In this document: in pieces, positions 45,426 through 56,735 of the stretch
Layout: the number at the start of each line of letters is the position of its first letter
Position numbering within the stretch: position 1 is the first letter of the stretch
Position numbers and translations under genes: made by a program
Source of the DNA: Girardinichthys multiradiatus
Taxonomy: Eukaryota > Chordata > Actinopteri > Cyprinodontiformes > Goodeidae
Reading direction: 5' to 3'
Length of the DNA stretch: 64,000 nucleotides
Assembly: GCF_021462225.1 (NCBI RefSeq)
Contig: NC_061794.1
Span: 14,773,784-14,837,783, forward strand
The notes under the pieces: generated by a model
What the model was told of the DNA's origin: nothing
Databases searched by the model: none
What the model saw: the letters and a program-made list of their open reading frames with translations, nothing else

Positions 45426-46433
45426 ATGTTCCATCCATCTAACATGTCGAAGAACAATTCCGATGATGAACAGACTTCCTTAAAGGAACGTCTACAATCT
45501 ACTGAAACCATGCTTCAACAGCTACTGCAACAACAAAGGACTACGGATTCTCATCTCACAGAACTTGGTGGTATGGTTCATGCTTTAAGCGAAATCCTAA
45601 ACAAACTCTCACCTGCCTCTTCCAATCCTCCAGTTCATTTAAAGAATCCTCAGCCACCCACAATTCTATCTTCTGGGATCCGAGAGCCTGACTTCCGTCC
45701 ATCTGAACTGTTTGATGGTAATCCTAATAACGTTGGTGGTTTTTCTCTCCAGTGTGAATTAGCATTTAGTCGTTCCTCCTCCCTTTTTCCTACTGCTGCC
45801 TCCACGATTACTTATATTGTTACCTCGCTAAAGGGATCTGCTTTGCGCTGGGCGCACGCCTATTTGGCATCTAACCCTGTTGAGTCTCTTAGTTATGCCA
45901 TTTTTTTTAGTCACTTCAAGAGAGTCTTCGATCAACCACTCCAGCTTGAGGCAGCGGCTAAGAAGATACTCACCCTCAAACAGGGAAGGAGAGCGTTGGC
46001 TGAGTTCACCATCGACTTCCGGGTGGCAGCGCAGGAGGTGGGTTGGGATGAAGCGGCACTCAAGGGTATTTTTGTTAATTCCGTTGCAGATCAAGTAAAG
46101 GACCAGTTGGTTTTGAGAGATGAACCCGAAAGACTGGATGAATTCATCAACCTATCGATCCGCATTGACAACCGTCTAAGAGAGAGACAAACAGAAAGGA
46201 TCTACAATTCACAGTGGCAGCACTCTCTGGCGCCTCGAACCACTTTCTTCGACGCACCCACTTCCTCTTCAGAGGGATCTGCGGAACCGGAGCCGATGCA
46301 GATTGGTCACACTCGACTCTCCCCAGAGGAACGACAACGCCGCTTTGAGGGTGGTCTTTGCCTATATTGTGGACAAGGAGGACATTTTATCACAAGATGC
46401 CCCAAGAAGGGAAAAGAGAGGGCTCGTCAATAG
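45426..46433 (+). CDS. Chromovirus Gag, intact
   Basis: A 335-residue Gag, uninterrupted. The first ATG (45426) lies two bases after the LTR; a second in-frame ATG six codons on (MSKNNSDDEQ) may be the real start. Residues ~15-60 are a predicted coiled coil (ERLQSTETMLQQLLQQQ). Residues ~90-250 are the capsid-like domain with 'LFDGNPNNVGGFSLQCELAF' and 'RRALAEFTIDFRVAAQEVGW'. A single CCHC zinc knuckle, CLYCGQGGHFITRC, lies at about 314-327. Gag would form the intracellular particle and bind element RNA. This gag type is the ancestor of the domesticated mammalian RTL/SIRH genes. The copy is part of a dead element, so the intact frame most likely reflects a recent insertion, not selection. Confidence 0.9.
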   Translation: MFHPSNMSKNNSDDEQTSLKERLQSTETMLQQLLQQQRTTDSHLTELGGMVHALSEILNKLSPASSNPPVHLKNPQPPTILSSGIREPDFRPSELFDGNPNNVGGFSLQCELAFSRSSSLFPTAASTITYIVTSLKGSALRWAHAYLASNPVESLSYAIFFSHFKRVFDQPLQLEAAAKKILTLKQGRRALAEFTIDFRVAAQEVGWDEAALKGIFVNSVADQVKDQLVLRDEPERLDEFINLSIRIDNRLRERQTERIYNSQWQHSLAPRTTFFDAPTSSSEGSAEPEPMQIGHTRLSPEERQRRFEGGLCLYCGQGGHFITRCPKKGKERARQ

Positions 46434-46525
46434 GTCAGGGGACTTTGATGAGCATATCCCATTCTTCCCCTGTCTCTCGTCTGTGTTTTCCAGTCACTAT
46501 TATTGTTGGCCAAGAGAAGTTTCCT

Positions 46526-46924
46526 GTTGACAGTGTGATGGAAATTCTTGCAGTAAGCATTCGAAAGTGTATGACCTTTGGGTTACCTCACTCCTGTGAA
46601 CATCTGTGTTAGAGGAGGAAGCTGTAAAAGCCATTATCAGAAGTTTAATGGTTAAGGACATTTGTTACGGTGATGCCGTGGGGAGAGTAGATGGTTGTTC
46701 CTAGGTAACCTTCTCACCTCTGAACCCGAGAAGGGTCTGGGGTCGTAAAACACAGACTCTTTGAAGTTGAGATAACACTGTCATGTTCTGGTATAAATAC
46801 TGTGTGTAAATGCTGTTCAGGGCTCTGTTTCACTGACTAACCTCAGTGTCAGGGTCTTCGAACGCTGAATGCCTTCGAATAAAACTTATAAAGACAAAGT
46901 CCGGATTTTCTCTTGTTATGAGTC
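46526..46924 (+). mobile_element. LTR-like insertion between gag and protease
   Basis: About 400 bases here have no counterpart in sushi elements, and interrupt the reading frame between '...VTIIVGQEKFP' and 'TLIRKFHNNAFIDSGAE'. The segment has promoter-like and polyadenylation-like signals, TATAAATA at 46792-46799 and AATAAA at 46879-46884, in the order expected of an LTR. Its ends could be TGAC...GTCA ('tgacagtgtg' and 'atgagtca'). I find no clear target duplication and do not recognise the family. Confidence 0.45.
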
Positions 46925-47184
46925 AACTTCTACCCACTTTGATAAGGAAATTCCACAACAACGCTTTTATTGATTCTGGTGCTGAACAGAATCTTATTTC
47001 CTCGGATCTGGTTGATAAACTTCAAATACCCTCTCAGCCTCTCAACAATTCCCTTTCTGTCACTGGCATCACTGGTCAAACCATGTCTCAAGTGAGATTT
47101 AAAGTACCTCAGCTTCACATCATCACCTCTGGTAACCATCATGAATGGGGAGAGTTCTTGTCTCTTCCATCTCTCCACAATTAG
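46846..47184 (+). pseudogene. Chromovirus protease remnant
   Basis: The frame includes the aspartic protease active site IDSGAEQNLIS (D-S-G) near 46965-47000 and the following flap-region segment 'NSLSVTGITGQTMSQV'. The start is not real: its first ~25 codons come from the inserted LTR-like segment. Homology fades into stops after 47184, so the frame is separated from RT. Confidence 0.75.
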
Positions 47185-47375
47185 TTTTGGGGTTTCCCTG
47201 GTTGCAGAAACATAATCCCGTTATTAATTGGGCGGAGGGCAGAGTAGAGAGATGGAGTAATCTCTGTCTCTAGAACTGCTTAAAGACTGCTGTCTCTCAC
47301 TCTATCAAACAACTCAAACCTTCTGAGCCTGTTGATCTGTCCAAAGTTCCACCTGAATACCACAATCTCGCACCT

Positions 47376-48692
47376 GTGTTTAGCAAACAAGGGGCTCTTT
47401 CTTTACCTCTGCATCGCCCCTATGACTGCCCTATTGATCTCCTCCCAGGCGCTCCGCAACCATCCAGCAGACTCTTTAAACTCTCCGGACCCAAGAGAAG
47501 GGTCATGAAAGAGTACATTGAGGATTCTTTAGCATCTGGGATCATTCGTCCGTCTACCTCCCCTGTTGGTGCCGGATTCTTCTTCGGGGGTAAGAAGGAC
47601 GGCACATCAAGACCTTGTATTGATTATATAGGATTGAATCAAATCACTATTAAAAATAAATAACCACTACCACTTATTGATTCCATACATGAACAATTAC
47701 ATTCTGCCAAGATCTTCACTAAACTCGACCTGAGCAATGCTTACCATTTGGTCCGGATCCGAGAAGGTGATGAGTGGAAAACAGCTTTCAAAACCCCCCT
47801 AGGACATTTTGAGTATTTGGTTATGCCTTTCGGGTTGACTAATGCACCTGCTGTTTTCCAGGCTCTTATTAATGATGTTCTTTGTGACTTTCTCAACCTC
47901 TTTGTTTTCGTTTATCTGGATGACATTTTGATTTTTTCCCAGGACATAGAACAACATCGCCAGCATGTCAGAACAGTTCTCCAGAGGCTTTTTGAGAATC
48001 AACTCTTTGTTAAAGCCGAAAAGTGCAAATTCAGTGTCACATCTGTGTCTTTTTTGGGTTTTATTTTTGAGGCAGGCAGGTACAGAACTGATCCCAAGAA
48101 AACCAAGGCAGTGGCAGAGTGGCCTACTCCAACTGATCGCAGGCAACTTCAAAGGTTCTTGGGATTTGCAAATTTTTATAGGAGGTTTATAAGGAACTAC
48201 AGTCAGGTCACTGCACCTCTCACTCAACTCACCTCCTCTCTGAAAACGTTCCATTGGACTCCTGAGGCAGAAAGGGCATTTGGGGAATTAAAGACTCTAT
48301 TTTCTTCAGCACCCATATTGACCCATCCTGATCCATGTGCACAATTTATTGTAGAGGTTGATGCTTCTGACATTGGAGTAGGGGCTATTCTATCTCAACG
48401 GTCTCCTCTGGATGTTAAGGTACATCCATGTGCCTATTTTTCTCGTCGCTTGTCTCCAGCAGAGCAAAATTATGATGTGGGCAACCGTGAACTGTTAGCC
48501 ATCAAGTTGGCGCTTGAGGAATGGCGGCATTGGTTAGAGGGTACTGAAGTCCCTTTTCTAATTTGGACTGATCATAAGAACCTCTCCTACATTCAAAATG
48601 CCAAGAGACTTAACGCCAGACAAGCCCGTTGGTCTGTTTTTTGCTCCTTTTCATTTTTCTATCTCCTACAGACCCGGTTCCAAGAAAATTAA
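47376..48692 (+). pseudogene. Chromovirus reverse transcriptase and RNase H
   Basis: One frame with a TAA at 47661-47663 covers RT fingers to RNase H. Blocks are '[20 protein letters not shown]', '[20 protein letters not shown]', '[17 protein letters not shown]' then the stop, '[15 protein letters not shown]' (motif A), '[16 protein letters not shown]' (motif B), '[11 protein letters not shown]' (motif C, YLDD), '[16 protein letters not shown]', then RNase H with '[16 protein letters not shown]', '[19 protein letters not shown]' and [10 protein letters not shown] frameshift near 48640-48690 separates it from integrase. The key catalytic residues are present, but the stop codon and frameshift prevent a full polyprotein. 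Confidence 0.88.
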
Positions 48693-50158
48693 GCCTGACG
48701 CTCTCTCTCGCCAGTTCTCTCATTCTGACCAACTCAAGACTGAAGCTTCCATCCTACCGGATTCTTGTATTGTGGGCGCCCTCACCTGGGCCATTGAAAA
48801 GGACATCAAGGAGGCACAGAGGTCCGAACCTGACCCAGGTACTATCCCAGTGGGCAAGCTGTTCGTTCCCAACTCTGTCGTCAATAAAGTTCTGGATTGG
48901 GTGCACAACAATAAATTGACTTGTCATCCTGGGGTGACTCGTATGATCACATTTACCAAAAGGTATTTCTGGTGGCCGACTATGAACCTCAACATTAAAG
49001 ATTTTGTTGCAGCTTGTCCCACATGTGCTCAAAACAAGAACACTAATCAACCCCCTGCTGGTCTTCTTCAACCTCTGCCCACCCCTAGCCGCCCCTGGTC
49101 CCACATTTCCGTTGATTTCATCACTGGTCTCCCGCCATCTGACGGTAACACCGTCATCCTTACTGTTTTTGACAGATTCTCTAAAACAGCCCATTTTGTT
49201 CCTTTACCCAAGCTTCCGTCTGCATTGGAGACTGCCCAACTCCTGGTTCTCCACGTTTTCCGCATCCATGGCATACCTTTGGACATTGTTTCTGACCGAG
49301 GCCCGCAGTTCATCTCGCAAGTTTGGAAGGAGTTTTGCAAAGCTCTTGGTGCCTCCGTAAGTCTTTCGTCTGGATACCACCCCCAATCTAATGGACAGAC
49401 AGAAAGATGCAACCAGGAACTTGAAGTCGCCTTAAGGTGCATAATAAATGACAACCCCTCTTCTTGGTACAAACATCTCACATGGATCGAATATGCTCAC
49501 AACACACATACTTCCTCTGCTACTGGTTTGTCCCCCTTTGAGGCTTCACTGGGCTATCTACCCCCGCTGTTTCCCAGTGTTGAATCTGACATCCTGGTCC
49601 CGTCTGTTCAGCATTATGTTTCCAGGTGTTGTATGATCTGGCAACTGACCAGGAGGACCCTCCTACGCACCCTGGAACAAAATAAGAGGTTCGCTAACCG
49701 TCACCGTTCTGCTGCACCTGTCTACCGCATCAATAAGAGAGTCTGGCTTTCCACCAGGAATATTAAATTAAAAGATACTTCTAGAAAGTTGGCCCCTCGT
49801 TTCATTGGCCCTTTTCTCATCGAGAGGATCATCAACCTATCTGCGGTGAGACTCAAACTACCATCTTCCATGCACATTCACCCTACTTTCCATGTTTCCC
49901 AGATCAAGCCAGTCTCGGAAAGCCCCCTGAGTCCTCCCACCAAGCCCCCTCCTCCTGCTCGACTCATTGATGACCACCCTGCATATACGGTCAATCGTAT
50001 CCTGGATGTTCGGTGTAGGGGGCGTGGTTTTCAATATCTTGTGGATTGGGCATGATATGGACCTGAAGAGAGAACCTGGGTTCCTCGTTCTCACATCCTG
50101 GACCCTGCTCTCATCACGTCCTTTTACAAACGCCATCCTGAAAAGCGTTCTGGATTGC
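48650..50158 (+). pseudogene. Chromovirus integrase with chromodomain
   Basis: The frame reads [16 protein letters not shown] (end of RNase H), a zinc-binding domain ([17 protein letters not shown] then CPTCAQNK), and the catalytic core with D in '[10 protein letters not shown]', D in '[13 protein letters not shown]' and E in '[17 protein letters not shown]', the D,D-35-E triad. A GPF/Y-like module '[15 protein letters not shown]' and a chromodomain '[20 protein letters not shown]' follow. A TGA at 50056-50058 cuts the chromodomain after LVDWA; homology resumes with '[19 protein letters not shown]' in a nearby frame and ends near 50158. Integrase would insert the cDNA. This copy lacks an intact chromodomain. 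Confidence 0.88.
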
Positions 50159-50173
50159 CTGGAGGCAATCGTT

Positions 50174-50183
50174 GAGGGGAGGG
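50174..50183 (+). other. Polypurine tract of the chromovirus
   Basis: 'gaggggaggg' followed by 'tac' directly precedes the TGTAGG start of the 3' LTR, the expected plus-strand primer site. Confidence 0.85.
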
Positions 50184-50186
50184 TAC

Positions 50187-50640
50187 TGTAGGATCTCTGC
50201 TCCTCCCCTTCTGGTTGGTTCTGGCAGCTCATTGTCTGCAGCGGCAACGCATTATCCTAATGAGCTCATGGGCTTCTTAAGGTAGCTGCTGATACAGACC
50301 TTTGCTGGAACATAACCTCAGTTATGTGGACTCCTGTCTGTCTGCTTATCCGTCTGCCTGCCTGTCTACCTGTCGACCTGCCTATCTGCCTGCCAACATC
50401 TGGTAATACTCCCTCCTAAGGACTGCACTGTAAATATTCTCATCACCAGTACTCTCTCACTCTCTCCTTGGATTCCTGTGTTTACCTCCTCCTCCTCTGG
50501 CTTCTGGACAACTCCAACTCAAGATTCCTTAAACAAAGTCTACAGTAGAAATAAACCTCATTTACCGTCTTATCCTGTGTGCTGAGTCTGTTTCATCCTC
50601 TGGTTTTGTTCTAATTCAACTATCTAAGCAATTCATGATA
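50187..50640 (+). repeat. 3' LTR of the chromovirus
   Basis: 454 bp, matching the 5' LTR with about a dozen single-base differences, a shorter CT run and a rearranged CTGCCTGT patch. Ends with 'aattcatgata', followed by the ATTGG duplication. Confidence 0.9.
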
Positions 50641-50645
50641 ATTGG

Positions 50646-52400
50646 AAGCATATATATAGTAAAGAAAATTGGCCCAAGTACTGAGCCCTGTGGTACTCCA
50701 CAATTAACCCTGGAGTTTAAAGATGATTTATCATTTACATGAACAAACTGGAATCTATCAGACAGATAAGATTTTAACCAGCCTAGCGCTGTTCCCCTGA
50801 TCCCTACAGCATATTCCAGCCTTTTTAAGACAATATTATGGTCGACTGTATCAAATGAAGCACTGAGATCTAACAGAACCAGAACAACACAAGTCCATCA
50901 TCTGAGGCCATAAGAATATCATTAGTGACTTTCAGCAGAGCTGTTTCAGTGCTATGATGAGCTCTGAAACCTAACTGAAACTCTTCAAACAGGTCATTGC
51001 TATGTAAATGCTCACACATTTGATTAGCAACTATTTTCTCAAGAATTTTAGATAAGAATGGAAGATTGGATATAGGTCTGTAATTTTTCAAGTCATCTCG
51101 ATCAAGCGAAGGTTTCTTAAGTAAAGGTTTAATTACAGCTAACTTAAAAGCCTGTGGTACATATCCATTTACTAAAGATAGATTAATGATATCTAAAATG
51201 GGGCTGCTAATCAGAGGGAACACTTCCTTAAATAATTTGGTTGGGATTGGGTCTAACGTACAAGTTGAAGGTTTAGATGAAGCTAATATTTCTGATAACT
51301 CAGGAAGCTTCACACAAATCAGGTTCTGCGGTTATTTCCAATGTTGTCTCACTTGCTGAGGATGAAGTAATCATCTTCGGGAGTATGTCAAAGATTTTAT
51401 TTTTAATAGAATCAATTTTATTTAAGAAGAATCCCATAAAGTCATGGCTGCTTAGAGCTAAGGGAATGGATGGCTCAACAGAGCTATGACTCTGTCTAAG
51501 TTTAGCAATTGTACTAAAGAGAAACCTAGGATTATTCTTGTTCTCTTCTATTAATGATGAGAAATAAACTGTTCTAGCTTGGTGAAGTGTCTTTTTATAC
51601 AACAGTAGGCTATTTTTCCAGATTAAGAAGGAATCCTCTAGGTGTGTAGAGCGCCATTTTCTCTCCAATTTTCTAACATTGTGCTTTAAAGTATGCAGGT
51701 CTGAATTAAACCAAGGAGCTAGCCTCCTATGAATGATTACCTTCTTTTTCAAGGGGGCTGCATTGTCTAATGTATCACGCAATGATGAAGAAACACTATG
51801 AACAAAATAATCAATTTGTGAAGGGGCAGAAACAGAATTATTGCCCTCCATTGTGCTTTTCAGTGATAATGAGGAAATTAAAAGTGGAACAGATTCTTTA
51901 AAGGTTGTTACAGCATCGCCTGATAATGATCTACTATAATGAAATTTTCTTTCAGGTGTGGAGTTCTCGGTTAAAATAAACTCAAAGGTTATTAAGAAAT
52001 GGTCAGACAGAACAGGGTTATGAGAAAATATTATGTCTTTACACTCAATGCCATATGTCAGCAAAAGGTCCAGAGAATGAAGACAAAGGTGGGTAGGTTT
52101 GTTAATGTTTTGAGCAAAGCCAATTGAGTCTAAGATAGCATTAAACGCTATATTTAGGCTATCACTTTCAGCGTCAACATGAATGTTAACATCCCCCACT
52201 ATAATAACTTTATCTGTATTTAACACTAAATCAGATAAAAGGTCTGAAAACTGATCTAAAATTTGAGAGTAAGGGCCTGGTTGACGGTACAAAACAACAA
52301 AGCCCATGTCTAATTGTAGAGTGAAAGGAAATTGGTGAAAAGTTTTCAAAGATTTTTTACAAATACAAATCTGAAAAACTGTAGTGTGCATTCATGTGCC
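50646..52400 (-). pseudogene. L2-type LINE, 5' half: endonuclease end and RT start
   Basis: Minus-strand frames give the end of the apurinic endonuclease domain (VIIVGDVNIHVDAESDSLN, and SDHFLITFEF with the conserved SDH), the linker 'LAPWFNSDLHTLKHNVRKLE', then after a frameshift near 51300 the RT start: 'STCTLDPIPTKLFKEVFPLI', 'LKNYRPISNLPFLSKILEKI', 'FQLGFRAHHSTETALLKV', a frame change near 50880, 'VDHNIVLKRLEYAVG' and motif B GVPQGSVLGPIFF up to the chromovirus junction at 50645. The LINE would nick DNA and copy its RNA there. It is 5'-truncated near 52400, where a Tc1 relic begins. With 44335-44960 it forms one RT domain split at a defined point. Confidence 0.88.
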
Positions 52401-52439
52401 CTCTCGTTCACCCTGACCGCCTTAAATTAAATCCAGCCA

Positions 52440-53093
52440 AACCAATAGCCTTCAGAAATCACTATAGTAAATAAATAGTCTGTCTGAGAGTAATTTAACA
52501 TCAGCATAAATCCAGCTGTCCTGTTAGAGAACATTACTGAACAAAAGGCAGCATGAAGTTTAAGGAACACAGCAGACAGGTCAAATAAAATATTTAAACT
52601 TTAGAGAAGGGTTAGGTTTAAAAACATTATCCTAAACCTCTCACAGAGCACTGATCAAATATTTATTTTCAGTAGAGCAGGAAAGCTGGTCGGAGTTCAT
52701 GGAAAGATCGAGAGAGAGATGCACCTTTTCAACAGAACACCAGAACTATTATGGAATGGTTAGAGTTAAAATGCAATCAAAGACCAGTGCTAAATCCAGT
52801 TGTGAATCTGATAAGACCTGAACACTGATGTTCTTGAACACTGTCCAATCCATATGATTGGACATTAACCATTTATTCCAAGAAGGAACAAAAAAAAAAA
52901 TCTGTCTCTAGATTTGCAAAGCTGGCAGAGATATACCCAAAAAAGGTGGTTCTACAAATCAGTGACTCAGTGGAGCACAAAAGGCATGTATGCTTTTCTG
53001 CCACTTCATAATTGCTCACTACTCTGTGTTGGCCAATCACATAAAATCCCCACATTTTTAAGGTTAGAAAAACTTCTGCAAGGCACAGTAGAT
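52440..53093 (+). mobile_element. Decayed Tc1-like transposon
   Basis: Plus-strand scraps in order are 'agcagcatgaagtttaagg' (start region, preceded by 'ctgtcctgttagagaacatt'), 'ctcacagagcactgatcaaa', a large deletion of the catalytic middle, 'gcaaagctggcagagatata', 'ggtggttctacaaatcagtg', and the terminal block ending 'ctgcaaggcacagta' near 53093. No coding capacity remains. Confidence 0.75.
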
Positions 53094-54129
53094 AATGACA
53101 AATACTGCAAACGTGTATGCCAGTATATGCTTTTCACTTGAATTAGCATTGTTTGGTGGTATTGAATAAAATAGTCTAATAACTTGACTCAAACTGACAA
53201 TTCCAGCACATTTTAGTATTCGTCCCCTTCTTTGTATCCATAATTTCAATAAAGTCAAGCCGTATGGACTTCTAGATGTTATTTAAACCTGATAACATAT
53301 ACAGAATATTCCAAGAATCCTGTTGCAGAAAGGCTCCTATTCTACAAAAAATGGATCTCAGAGGGTGGAGGAAGTCTCTAAGGAACAGACTGCTGTTTCT
53401 CCTTTTAGAGAGTGGAGTCACTTCAGTGAAGGAGTTGCAAATTTCCACCTGCATGTCTCACTGGGAATTTCATACCTCATAGTATAATTCTATCATATAT
53501 CTTACATCATTCCATCATTGTCACAATTCTAATACATCTTCTAAGACATCATTACTCAATATTCAAACTATTTACTATGAAATGCTGGTGTTTCTGGGTC
53601 AAAACCCCATATTTCCCATTCTCTGGTTAGAATCTTTTACTCATCTGGTGAGACAGTCTTCTTTTGACAGTACTTTAGAAGATTAGAGCAAATTCTGTAT
53701 ATGTGATAAATTTCATTTTCCATAAGTCACTGAGCAAAGTTGGATTCTTTCACTCTCAGTGTGCCTGATCATACTTTAGATATACAACTGATGGATTGTT
53801 CATAAAGTGATTTAGAGCTACATGCACTACCCTTTCAGAAGAGTCACATCCAGCCATGATTGATGTCAAGAAAGTCCTTCTCTTTGCCTAGAATATTAAT
53901 TGGACTTTGAAACTGCTGCATAGTTCTGATGCCATGTTTCACACCATCAGGTATGGTCAGTTAAGATTATTGATTTATTAAAATAATCTGTGATTGATAA
54001 TAAAAAAAATTTATTGACAAGGCAAAGAACAAGTTAAATGGGTGCTTAGTGTGGTTTATTCTTTGTTGGCTCACTCCTTTCAAATCTATCATGCAAAATC
54101 TTTTTGGCTTTTTTAACATGAGGATGTTA
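53094..54129. other. Non-coding, nothing recognised
   Basis: No assigned gene or repeat. A 68-codon frame at 53276-53482 has no recognisable domain. Confidence 0.4.
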
Positions 54130-54480
54130 CAGTGCTGTGACAAAGTAACTACACCCTACCAGTAATTGCACCTTAATTGTAATCATTTGTTGTGTCGCCC
54201 TTGGCTGTAACAACTGCCCTGAAGCATTTGTAATAGTATACAATAATATTTTTACCACTCGTCTTTGCAGAATCATTTTAATTCAGCCACACTGAAGATT
54301 TCCAAACATGGCTGGACTGTTTAAGATCATGTCACAGCATCTCAACTGGATTTAAGTCTGGATTTGGACTAGGTCACTCCAAAATATTCATTTTGTTCAC
54401 AGTAGGACTTTCTGGAACACTTTTATCTGCTGCATAACTTTAGCATGTTGACCTCAAGGTCAAAAACTGACGCCTGGATA
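54130..54480. mobile_element. Probable relic of a Tc1-like or MITE-type DNA transposon
   Basis: Words typical of decayed fish DNA transposons occur here: 'acagtgctgtgacaaagtaa' as a terminus-like start, 'tgtcgcccttggctgtaaca', and 'ctggatttaagtctggattt' with 'ggactaggtcactccaaaa'. The other end is not found, so bounds and strand are uncertain. Confidence 0.45.
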
Positions 54481-55185
54481 TTGTGCTATTTTCTAAAGTG
54501 ACACTACATTAGGTAAGTATTTTATGATATGCATATCGTTAAAAGGACTTCACCTATGTCATTATCACTATAAATCCTGTGTTTTTATTTAATACATCCG
54601 ATGCTAACGTAATTTAAATTTGGGTGCTATACTCTGTTCTTCACCTCTCATATTCATATTTTCTGCACACCACTCTATCTTCCTCTTCTTCTTTTTCATG
54701 TACTCTTCCGTTGATGATGTGATGCTGGCTTATGACTGTTGCAACAAGCTGCAGGGCTTCTTCTCAGTTTTTTTTCTGTTTCTCATTTAACCTTTGTGTA
54801 TTTTGCCTTTTTTGTGTGTGTGTGTGTGTTGGCACCCAGGATCCTTGGCTTTTTTCTGCTGTAGCAGTCATCCATTAGACCTTCACAAAGCTGTTTATCT
54901 TTCACAGTCATTTCACAAGCTTCTGCCAGATCCTTCTTTCTACCAATAGGGTAACATCTGTGCTTAGCTCTGAGATCCAGCATCTTGATAATGTTAAGTT
55001 ATTCTTGTGAAGCTAAGACACCTCACTAACTTTACTTTCTGTGTAGCTTCCCCCACTTTCCTACCTATCTACTCTCAATGATTTATGTTTACTGCTTCCA
55101 ACTTATTTTAAACCTTTCATAAATTCTTTATCGATTGTATCTGTCTTTGAGTCCTTCATCAAAATTCTGTAAAATGTATGATTTA
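54481..55185. other. Non-coding, with a short GT repeat
   Basis: A (GT)n run lies at about 54814-54830. The frame on the minus strand at 54783-54983 has a basic composition and no recognised domain. Confidence 0.4.
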
Positions 55186-56434
55186 CAGTGCCTTTCAAAA
55201 GTTTTCAAAGCCCTTGTAATTTTTTCACTTTTTGTCACATTAAACCAAAAACCTCTTTATTGGAATGTTAGAACGACACAATGAAGTGCATAATTGTGTA
55301 CTGGAAGTAGAATTATCATTATATTTTTTTTACAAAATAATCTGAAAAAGCGGAGTACACATTCAATACTTTTACGAATAAAAGACTAAAATTCTTGCCC
55401 ATTATTCTTTGCAAGATAACCGAAGCCCAGATAGATTAACATGAGTGTTCCTATGTGCAACAGTTTTCACATCTGGCCACAGATTTTCAATTAGATTTAG
55501 GTCTGGACGTAGACTGTGCCATTCTAACACATTAAAATTATTTGACTGCCATTCCAGCTCTGGCTGGGATGTTTAGTGTAGTCCTTTTGGAAGAGAAGTT
55601 TGCAGCCTCCAACATGCTTTCCTCCAGCATTTATCTCTGTCAGTCTTTCCATCAACCCCTCTTCCATGCTGAAGAAAAAGCATTCTGTTCCACACATTTG
55701 CTGAATCTTCTATGACTTGTGTTCAAACTGGACATAGGGCATGTTATGACTTTATTTGAAGAATGTATTTCTTTCATAAAGGCCAGATTTATGTAGTGCA
55801 TGGTTAGTAGCTGTTTTATCAACAGATTCTCCAGACTGAGCTTTGAATCTCTACAACTCCCCTAGTTACCATAAGTCTCTATGCTGCTTCTTTGATAAAT
55901 GCTCTCCCTATCAATTTAGGTGACCGGTCATGTCTTGGCAGGCTTGGTAGCTGTGTCATACTCTTTCATTTGTCAAATGGTGGACTGAACAGTATTCTGT
56001 GAGATGTCCAAAGCTTGTTATTGTTAACCTAACTCTGGTTTATACTTCTCCACAGATTAATCCATCAACTTGTCTGCTGTGTTCCTTGGTCTTCATGATG
56101 CTGTTTGTTCACTAATTTTCTAATTTTCAAACCCCTGTGGCCTTCATAACACAGCTGTATTTATATTGAGTTTTTATTACAGACAGGGTGACCCAATTTA
56201 CTAATTTGGTGCTTTTTAAAGACAATAGAAAAAGGAAATGAATAACCATCCACGACAAATATTTTTTGAATGTTTTCATTTGTAAAAAAAAATAATAATA
56301 GCAATCCTTTCCATCTATTTCACAGTAAGCCACTACTTCAGTATTTCTCTGATCACATAACATCCCAATAATGTGTTCTGAAGTTTGTGGGTGTAATGTT
56401 CATTTTTAAGGTTTATGAACACTTTTGCAAGGCA
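55186..56434 (-). mobile_element. Full-length but decayed Tc1-like transposon
   Basis: Both ends are visible: 'cagtgcctttcaaaagtttt' at 55186 and 'cacttttgcaaggca' at 56434, flanked by TA. The minus strand holds transposase remnants, recognisable on the plus strand as 'cttccttggtcttcatgatg'-like start-region complement (about 56080-56100), 'ctgtgagatgtccaaagctt' (HTH), 'ggtgaccggtcatgtcttgg' and 'ctgcttctttgataaatgct'. The catalytic half is badly eroded. Confidence 0.8.
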
Positions 56435-56592
56435 TAGAAATTAACTTGAGACAGAACGGATGAGATTTTATGGCATTGTTATTTAGAATCTTTGCAGAAA
56501 CTGGTATTCATGTCAGTAATCAGATTAGATGTATAATTAATAGATTCTTCTCTCAGTGTGCTTACATATAAAACAGAAACGTATACAACATA

Positions 56593-56735
56593 CAGGTCCT
56601 TCTCAAAATATTAGCATATTGTGATAAAGTTCAATATTTTCCATAATGTTATAATGAAAATTTAACATTCATATATTTTAGATTTATTGCACACTAACTG
56701 AAATATTTCAGGTCTTTTATTGTCTTAATAAGGAT
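56593..56735 (+). mobile_element. Isolated terminal repeat of the 60332-61940 transposon family
   Basis: 'caggtccttctcaaaatatt' at 56593 begins a ~140-bp block that matches the terminal inverted repeat of the nearly intact transposon with only a handful of substitutions. It ends abruptly at 'aaggatgattt', after which unrelated sequence starts. It is a truncated copy or a solo end. Confidence 0.9.

Larger units (their letters stand above)
44966..50640 (+). mobile_element. Sushi-type Ty3/Gypsy chromovirus, full-length but inactive
   Basis: The element has a 5' LTR, gag, protease, RT, RNase H, integrase with chromodomain, polypurine tract and 3' LTR, all on the plus strand. It is bounded by a perfect ATTGG target duplication (44961-44965 and 50641-50645). 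The LTRs differ by roughly a dozen substitutions plus two short repeat-length changes by eye. Gag is intact, but pol is broken by several stops and frameshifts and by a ~400-bp insertion before the protease. It lies in reverse orientation inside an L2 LINE. No tRNA primer site is evident directly after the 5' LTR; related Tf1/sushi elements prime with their own RNA end, which could apply here. Confidence 0.92.

Noticed and set aside
48754..49481. Minus-strand ORFs of 137-146 codons within the chromovirus
   Set aside because: They are shadows of the integrase frame on the opposite strand.
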